DNA of 64,000 nucleotides from Clostridiales bacterium FE2011 (GTDB taxonomy: Bacteria; Bacillota; Clostridia; Christensenellales; Aristaeellaceae): contig CP069418.1 of assembly GCA_017569305.1 (NCBI GenBank), positions 3,472,001 to 3,536,000 of the forward strand, written 5' to 3'. The notes below the pieces were generated by a model. The model was not told the origin of the DNA. It was given only the letters and a program-made list of their open reading frames with translations, and made no database searches. The position numbers and the translations under genes are program-made. Each line of letters begins with the position of its first letter. Positions within the stretch are counted from its first letter, which is position 1. Positions 60,510 through 64,000 of this stretch are shown here, one piece after another.

Positions 60510-61199
60510 ATGTTTACAGGCTTTACCGATGAAACTGTTCAGTTTTTTCTGGATCTTAAGTTTCATAACAACACCCCATACTTTCATGAAAACCATGACC
60601 GGTATGTGGAGACCGTCCAGACGCCGTTTTATGAAATGATTACGGATCTGGGCGACGAGATGCGGAAAATAGATCCGCTGATGGAGATCCGGCCTTACAA
60701 GTGCCTGTCGCGCATCCACCGCGATACGCGTTTTTCCAGAGATAAAAGCCCTTACAGGGATCATCTCTGGTTTCTGTTCAGAAGAGCAGGAGAGCCAAGG
60801 GATAAGAGCCTGTTTTACTACTTTGAATTCGGTCCGGACAGACTGAGCTGGGGAATGGGTATATGGGGTGAAAACCGTGAACTGATGGATCTGTTCCGGA
60901 AGCGCATGAGAGCCAATCCTGACGGAATCCTGGCATTGCTTGATGACCTTGATCTTCCAGGACACAAACTGATCCTGAACGGTTCGTTTTTCAAGAGAAT
61001 GGATATTCCGGATGAGATCCCGCAGCGGCTGAAACCATGGTATACCGGCAGAGAAATATATGTCGGCAGATACAGTCCGGTCTGGCAGTGGGCGTTTTCC
61101 GACCGGATCCTGAAGGAAGTCCGAAAGGATTTCCGTACTCTCGCACCGCTTTACCGGCTGTTAAGAGGTTATCTGGATGACCTTTCCCAGTCCGAGTAA
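60510..61199 (+). CDS. DUF2461 family protein
   Basis: A 229-residue protein of unknown function. The family pattern is visible in FHNNTPYFHENHDRYVETV, IHRDTRFSRDKSPYRDHLWFLF and YYFEFGPDRLSWGMGIW. GCAGGAGAGTGCTC precedes ATG 60510. A short membrane protein and a DUF4230 gene follow closely. Confidence 0.9.
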   Translation: MFTGFTDETVQFFLDLKFHNNTPYFHENHDRYVETVQTPFYEMITDLGDEMRKIDPLMEIRPYKCLSRIHRDTRFSRDKSPYRDHLWFLFRRAGEPRDKSLFYYFEFGPDRLSWGMGIWGENRELMDLFRKRMRANPDGILALLDDLDLPGHKLILNGSFFKRMDIPDEIPQRLKPWYTGREIYVGRYSPVWQWAFSDRILKEVRKDFRTLAPLYRLLRGYLDDLSQSE

Positions 61200-61229
61200 A
61201 ACAGCAAACGACCAGAAAGTGTGAGTAAG

Positions 61230-61400
61230 ATGAGACCATTTTTTAAACGGCGTCCGCCTCACGAGCCACCGGAAAGAGAAAGAAGGCATCGTATGTCCTT
61301 TATCAGCTTGTTTTTTATGCTGATAGGCATTCTTACTGTCCTCTATTTCCTGATTACCTACGGACTGATTCCGCTGCTGGCCATGATGACCGCGGCATGA
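61230..61400 (+). CDS. Small membrane protein, 56 residues
   Basis: A short frame between two closely spaced genes. MRPFFKRRPPHEPPERERR is a basic, proline-rich head, followed by a hydrophobic span FISLFFMLIGILTVLYFLI and LIPLLAMM. The ribosome binding site is weak. The frame ends 10 bases before the next start. Position, topology signals and lack of any competing gene support it. No family recognised. Confidence 0.65.
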   Translation: MRPFFKRRPPHEPPERERRHRMSFISLFFMLIGILTVLYFLITYGLIPLLAMMTAA

Positions 61401-61410
61401 GGAAAAAACC

Positions 61411-62031
61411 ATGAAGAAGACCGGAAAATGGGCATTATCCGTGATTTCAAAAGCACTGGTAATCATCATTGTGATTGCCTTGCTTCCGTTTGCCCGTACC
61501 TGGATCCGGCAGCTGCTGCCTGACGCCACGGGCGAGATCCGGGTCCAGAGCATGATCCTGGAACAGAAGCTGGAATCAAGCAAGCGGCTCGAAGTTACCA
61601 CCATTGATGAAGAAGGCGTTCTTGAAGCCAAGACCAACGTAATCATCCTGGGCACTGTCGGTACAACCACCATCCGTTACCGCTATACTGCCAGTGTCGG
61701 CATTGACCTGAGCAAAGTCGTTATGACAACAGACAGCGACAGGATCATTTTTGAGCTTCCGGATCCGGAGGTACTCAATGACGGAATTGAAGCGCTTGAA
61801 ATCAACAAAAACAATTTTTTCTCCAAAGCAGTGGAAAAGAGTGTTGAGACGCTGTTGAACGAGCAGAAGCTGAAATGCAGGGAACAGTACATCAGTGAAA
61901 AGCAGCATTCAGACAGGGCCTGGGAGGATATCAGGAAATCCTTTGAAACAACTATCTGCCAATGGCTCGAACAATACGGGGAAAGACATTACGATTTTGA
62001 ATTCGTCAAACTGAACGATTCCGCAGCCTGA
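61411..62031 (+). CDS. DUF4230 domain membrane-anchored protein
   Basis: A 206-residue protein with one N-terminal span (about 8-28) and an extracytoplasmic DUF4230 domain: LESSKRLEVTTIDEEGVLE, YTASVGIDLSKVVM and IIFELPDPEVL are the usual marks. A helical tail follows. The function of the family is not known. It begins 10 bases after the small membrane protein; GAGGAAAAAACC precedes the ATG. Confidence 0.88.
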   Translation: MKKTGKWALSVISKALVIIIVIALLPFARTWIRQLLPDATGEIRVQSMILEQKLESSKRLEVTTIDEEGVLEAKTNVIILGTVGTTTIRYRYTASVGIDLSKVVMTTDSDRIIFELPDPEVLNDGIEALEINKNNFFSKAVEKSVETLLNEQKLKCREQYISEKQHSDRAWEDIRKSFETTICQWLEQYGERHYDFEFVKLNDSAA

Positions 62032-62050
62032 TAATCAGGCTGCTTTTTTC
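62021..62050 (+). terminator. Terminator of the DUF2461-DUF4230 gene set
   Basis: GCAGCCTGA (62023-62031) and TCAGGCTGC (62035-62043) with loop TAA, followed by six T. Confidence 0.92.
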
Positions 62051-62207
62051 TGTGTACAGATCATACAGTGAGTTGTTTTTGTTCGCCTTGACTGATGGTC
62101 TTTTTTTTCATAATATAATGAAGTGATTTTTTCTGGGAACAGATAAATGAAGGATACGGAGCCCGGTCATACAGAGTACTGACCGGAATAATCCATCAGA
62201 TAAGGAT

Positions 62208-63104
62208 GTGATTACAACGAGCGAGAACAAGGACAGAATCAACTGGTATCCCGGACATATGGCGAAAACCAAACGCCTGCTCCAGGATCAGATTAAACGA
62301 ATTGACCTGATCATTGAACTTTGCGACGCCCGGCTGCCTTATTCCAGCAGGAATCCGGAGCTGGCAAAAATGATATCACAGAAGCGTCATCTGCTTTTTA
62401 TGAACAAATCCGACCTGGCCGATCCCGGTATGAACAAGCGCTGGCTTCAGTATTACCGCCGACAGGGGATTGAAGCGCACCTGACCAATGCCAGCATGAT
62501 GAAAGGCAAGGAAACCGTCAGCCTGATTGAACAGGCGACAAAGGAAATTGTTGACAAAGCGCTGCAGAAGGGTGTACGGAAAACAGTACGGGCCATGATT
62601 GCCGGTATTCCGAACGTCGGAAAAAGCACCATGATCAACCGGCTTTACGGCCGATCCATTACCCAGACCGGAGACCGCCCCGGCGTTACAAAAAGCAATC
62701 AATGGGTCAAAATATCCCCATATCTGGAACTGCTCGATACACCCGGCCTGCTCTGGCCCCGGCTGGATGACCAGCTTTCCGCCCGCAGGCTGTGTTATAT
62801 CGGCTCCATAAAGGATGACATTGTGGACACGGCAGAACTGACCATCAGCCTGCTGGAAGAATTATGCGTTCTGGTTCCCGACACTGTTTCCGAAAGATTC
62901 CATCTCAAGGATACAGGACTGAAAGGCGCGGAGCTGCTGGAAGCTGTATGTGCCGGAAGGGGATGGCTCCTGAAGGGCGGACGCTTTGACTATGACCGGT
63001 GCTGCAGCGTGGTGCTGGACGAATACCGCGCCGGAAAACTGGGCAGAATTACTTTTGAAGCACCGCCGCAAACCAATACGGAGGATACTGAAAACAATGA
63101 TTGA
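62208..63104 (+). CDS. rbgA: Ribosome biogenesis GTPase RbgA (YlqF)
   Basis: A circularly permuted GTPase of 298 residues needed for late 50S assembly. INWYPGHMAKTKR (11-23) is the family start; the G motifs come in permuted order: MNKSDL, then GIPNVGKSTMINRL, then DTPGLLWPR. The C-terminal helical RNA-binding domain follows. The frame begins with GTG 62208, the only fitting start; the AAGG before it is very close, so initiation may be weak. A 160-base region upstream holds a TATAAT (62114-62119) without a well spaced -35. Confidence 0.93.
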   Translation: MITTSENKDRINWYPGHMAKTKRLLQDQIKRIDLIIELCDARLPYSSRNPELAKMISQKRHLLFMNKSDLADPGMNKRWLQYYRRQGIEAHLTNASMMKGKETVSLIEQATKEIVDKALQKGVRKTVRAMIAGIPNVGKSTMINRLYGRSITQTGDRPGVTKSNQWVKISPYLELLDTPGLLWPRLDDQLSARRLCYIGSIKDDIVDTAELTISLLEELCVLVPDTVSERFHLKDTGLKGAELLEAVCAGRGWLLKGGRFDYDRCCSVVLDEYRAGKLGRITFEAPPQTNTEDTENND

Positions 63105-63708
63105 CCGTAGTCAGCACGCAGCTGAGCTGATGGCATTTGACAGGCAGTACAAACAGTCTGGCGTGGTCGTTGCCGGCATGGATGAGGTCGGCCGCGGCCC
63201 CCTGGCCGGTAATGTCGTTACCGCCTGCGTTGTTATGCCGGAGGATCCCCTTATCATCTGGATTGACGACAGCAAAAAGCTGAGCGAAAGCCGGCGTGAA
63301 AAAGTATTTGACGAGATTATGGCCAATGCGCTGTACGTCGGCGTGGGAGAGGTTTCTCCGGAAGAGATTGACCGGATCAATATCCTGGAGGCAACACGGA
63401 ACGCTATGCGAAAAGCCGCGGCTGATGTTCCGGCCGACATATTCCTGATCGACGCGGTGACCAAACTCGGGCTGAAGGGGAAAGAAATGCCCATCATTAA
63501 AGGCGACGCCACTTCCTATTCCATCGCTGCGGCAAGCATCGTGGCAAAGGTAATCAGAGACAGGCAGATGATCGAACTTGACCGGCTCTATCCTGATTAC
63601 GGATTCGCGCGGAACAAGGGCTACGGAACCAAAGAACATATCGAAGCGCTGAAACGGATCGGCCCCTGTCCGGTCCACCGCAGAAGCTTCATCACTCATT
63701 TCATATGA
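63097..63708 (+). CDS. rnhB: Ribonuclease HII
   Basis: Removes ribonucleotides from DNA and RNA-DNA hybrids; 203 residues. The active-site strand is AGMDEVGRGPLAG, with IDDSKKLSESRRE, IDAVTKL (third acidic residue) and KGDATSYSIAAASIVAKV. It overlaps the rbgA stop by 8 bases; GGAGG stands 12 bases before ATG 63097. The rbgA-rnhB-yraN order is typical of Firmicutes. Confidence 0.97.
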   Translation: MIDRSQHAAELMAFDRQYKQSGVVVAGMDEVGRGPLAGNVVTACVVMPEDPLIIWIDDSKKLSESRREKVFDEIMANALYVGVGEVSPEEIDRINILEATRNAMRKAAADVPADIFLIDAVTKLGLKGKEMPIIKGDATSYSIAAASIVAKVIRDRQMIELDRLYPDYGFARNKGYGTKEHIEALKRIGPCPVHRRSFITHFI

Positions 63709-64000
63709 AATGGACCTATGAAACCGGCCTGCTTGGGGAAGAGATCGCCGCGCAGTGGCTGGAGGAGCATTATGGTATGCGCCTCCTTGAAAGCAGATAC
63801 AAAACCAAGGCAGGCGAAATTGACCTGATTATGCTGGACAGGGATACTGTGGTTTTTGTGGAAGTCAAAACCCGGATGACCTCCCTGCCCGGAACCGGTA
63901 TTGCCACGGTCAACCTGCAGAAACAAAGGCGCATTTCCAGGGCGGCGACCCTTTATCTGATGCGCAGGGAATGGCTTGGAAAAGCTGTTCGTTTTGATGT
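63705..64000 (+). CDS. yraN: UPF0102 (YraN) family protein, partial
   Basis: The first 98 or so residues of a YraN-type protein, cut by the window end. LLGEEIAAQWLEE, YKTKAGEIDLIMLDRDTVVFVEVKTR is the family core and carries the ED-ExK nuclease-like residues. The ATG overlaps the rnhB stop (ATGA). The function is unknown; a Holliday-junction resolvase-like fold is usual for the family. Confidence 0.93.
   Translation, partial: MKWTYETGLLGEEIAAQWLEEHYGMRLLESRYKTKAGEIDLIMLDRDTVVFVEVKTRMTSLPGTGIATVNLQKQRRISRAATLYLMRREWLGKAVRFD

Noticed and set aside
1..64000. Mobile elements, prophage or recent horizontal transfer
   Set aside because: I saw no transposase, integrase, phage structural gene, terminal inverted repeats or tRNA-end duplication; gene order is typical of clostridial housekeeping loci.

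Overview
This window reads as chromosome of a Gram-positive, low-to-mid GC anaerobe of the Firmicutes, most likely class Clostridia. The support is family-level: PyrR, HPr kinase/phosphorylase, RbgA, a DUF1292 (YrzB-type) protein next to RuvX, sporulation-type D,D-carboxypeptidase, strong AGGAGG-type ribosome binding sites and no outer-membrane genes. A gut or rumen Christensenellales-like lineage is plausible, but that is only an inference. Gene density is about one per kb. I see no rRNA, insertion sequence, prophage or CRISPR array.

Layout. 1-6 kb: end of an unrecognised gene, a flippase-like membrane protein, a three-gene polar amino acid ABC importer, and a sugar-binding-like domain fused to GGDEF. 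6-12 kb (minus strand): DUF1292/ruvX, pnp, rpsO, pyrR and uraA, the last with a 22-bp palindrome in its promoter and a leader terminator. 11.8-12.3 kb: five tRNAs (Val, Asp, Phe, Gly, Cys). 12.5-19.4 kb: zinc-ribbon protein, phosphohexomutase, an unknown gene, an Lrp / aminotransferase / CapA / phosphonopyruvate-decarboxylase operon, and tRNA-Pro. 19.5-29.8 kb (minus strand): a ten-gene cell-elongation operon, maf-mreB-mreC-mreD-mrdA-minD-rodA followed by an alpha/beta hydrolase and two tandem one-pass coiled-coil proteins. 29.9-38.3 kb (plus strand): ACT/PFL pair, obgE, yhbY, murC, alr, membrane protein, rsmD, coaD, coiled-coil protein. 38.4-45 kb: multi-sugar ABC ATPase, secreted Cys/His protein, PucR-type regulator, carboxy-terminal protease, a regulator-like protein without DNA-binding domain, and an SPFH protein with zinc ribbons. 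44.7-50 kb (minus strand): hprK, ROK glucokinase, leucine-rich repeat protein, FGGY kinase. 50-64 kb: DUF4342 protein with a two-component system, dacF and uppP, ychF, ATP-grasp, rplS, a GH3 glycosidase, DUF2461 / small membrane protein / DUF4230, rbgA, rnhB and the start of yraN.

How the genes work together. Much of the window serves envelope growth: precursor synthesis (murC, alr), lipid carrier recycling (uppP), polymerisation and shape (mreBCD, mrdA, rodA), and trimming (dacF). A second theme is translation and RNA (rpsO, rplS, pnp, obgE, rbgA, yhbY, rsmD, six tRNAs). A third is carbon control (hprK, glucokinase, multi-sugar ATPase, GH3, FGGY kinase).

Most of this is ordinary housekeeping. 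The places most likely to hold something new are the distal end of the elongation operon (MinD with neither MinC nor MinE beside it, plus two FtsL/DivIC-shaped proteins and a lipase-like protein), the phosphonopyruvate decarboxylase without PEP mutase in an Lrp/CapA operon, the HTH-less pseudo-receiver paired with an SPFH/zinc-ribbon protein, and the uraA-pyrR control region.
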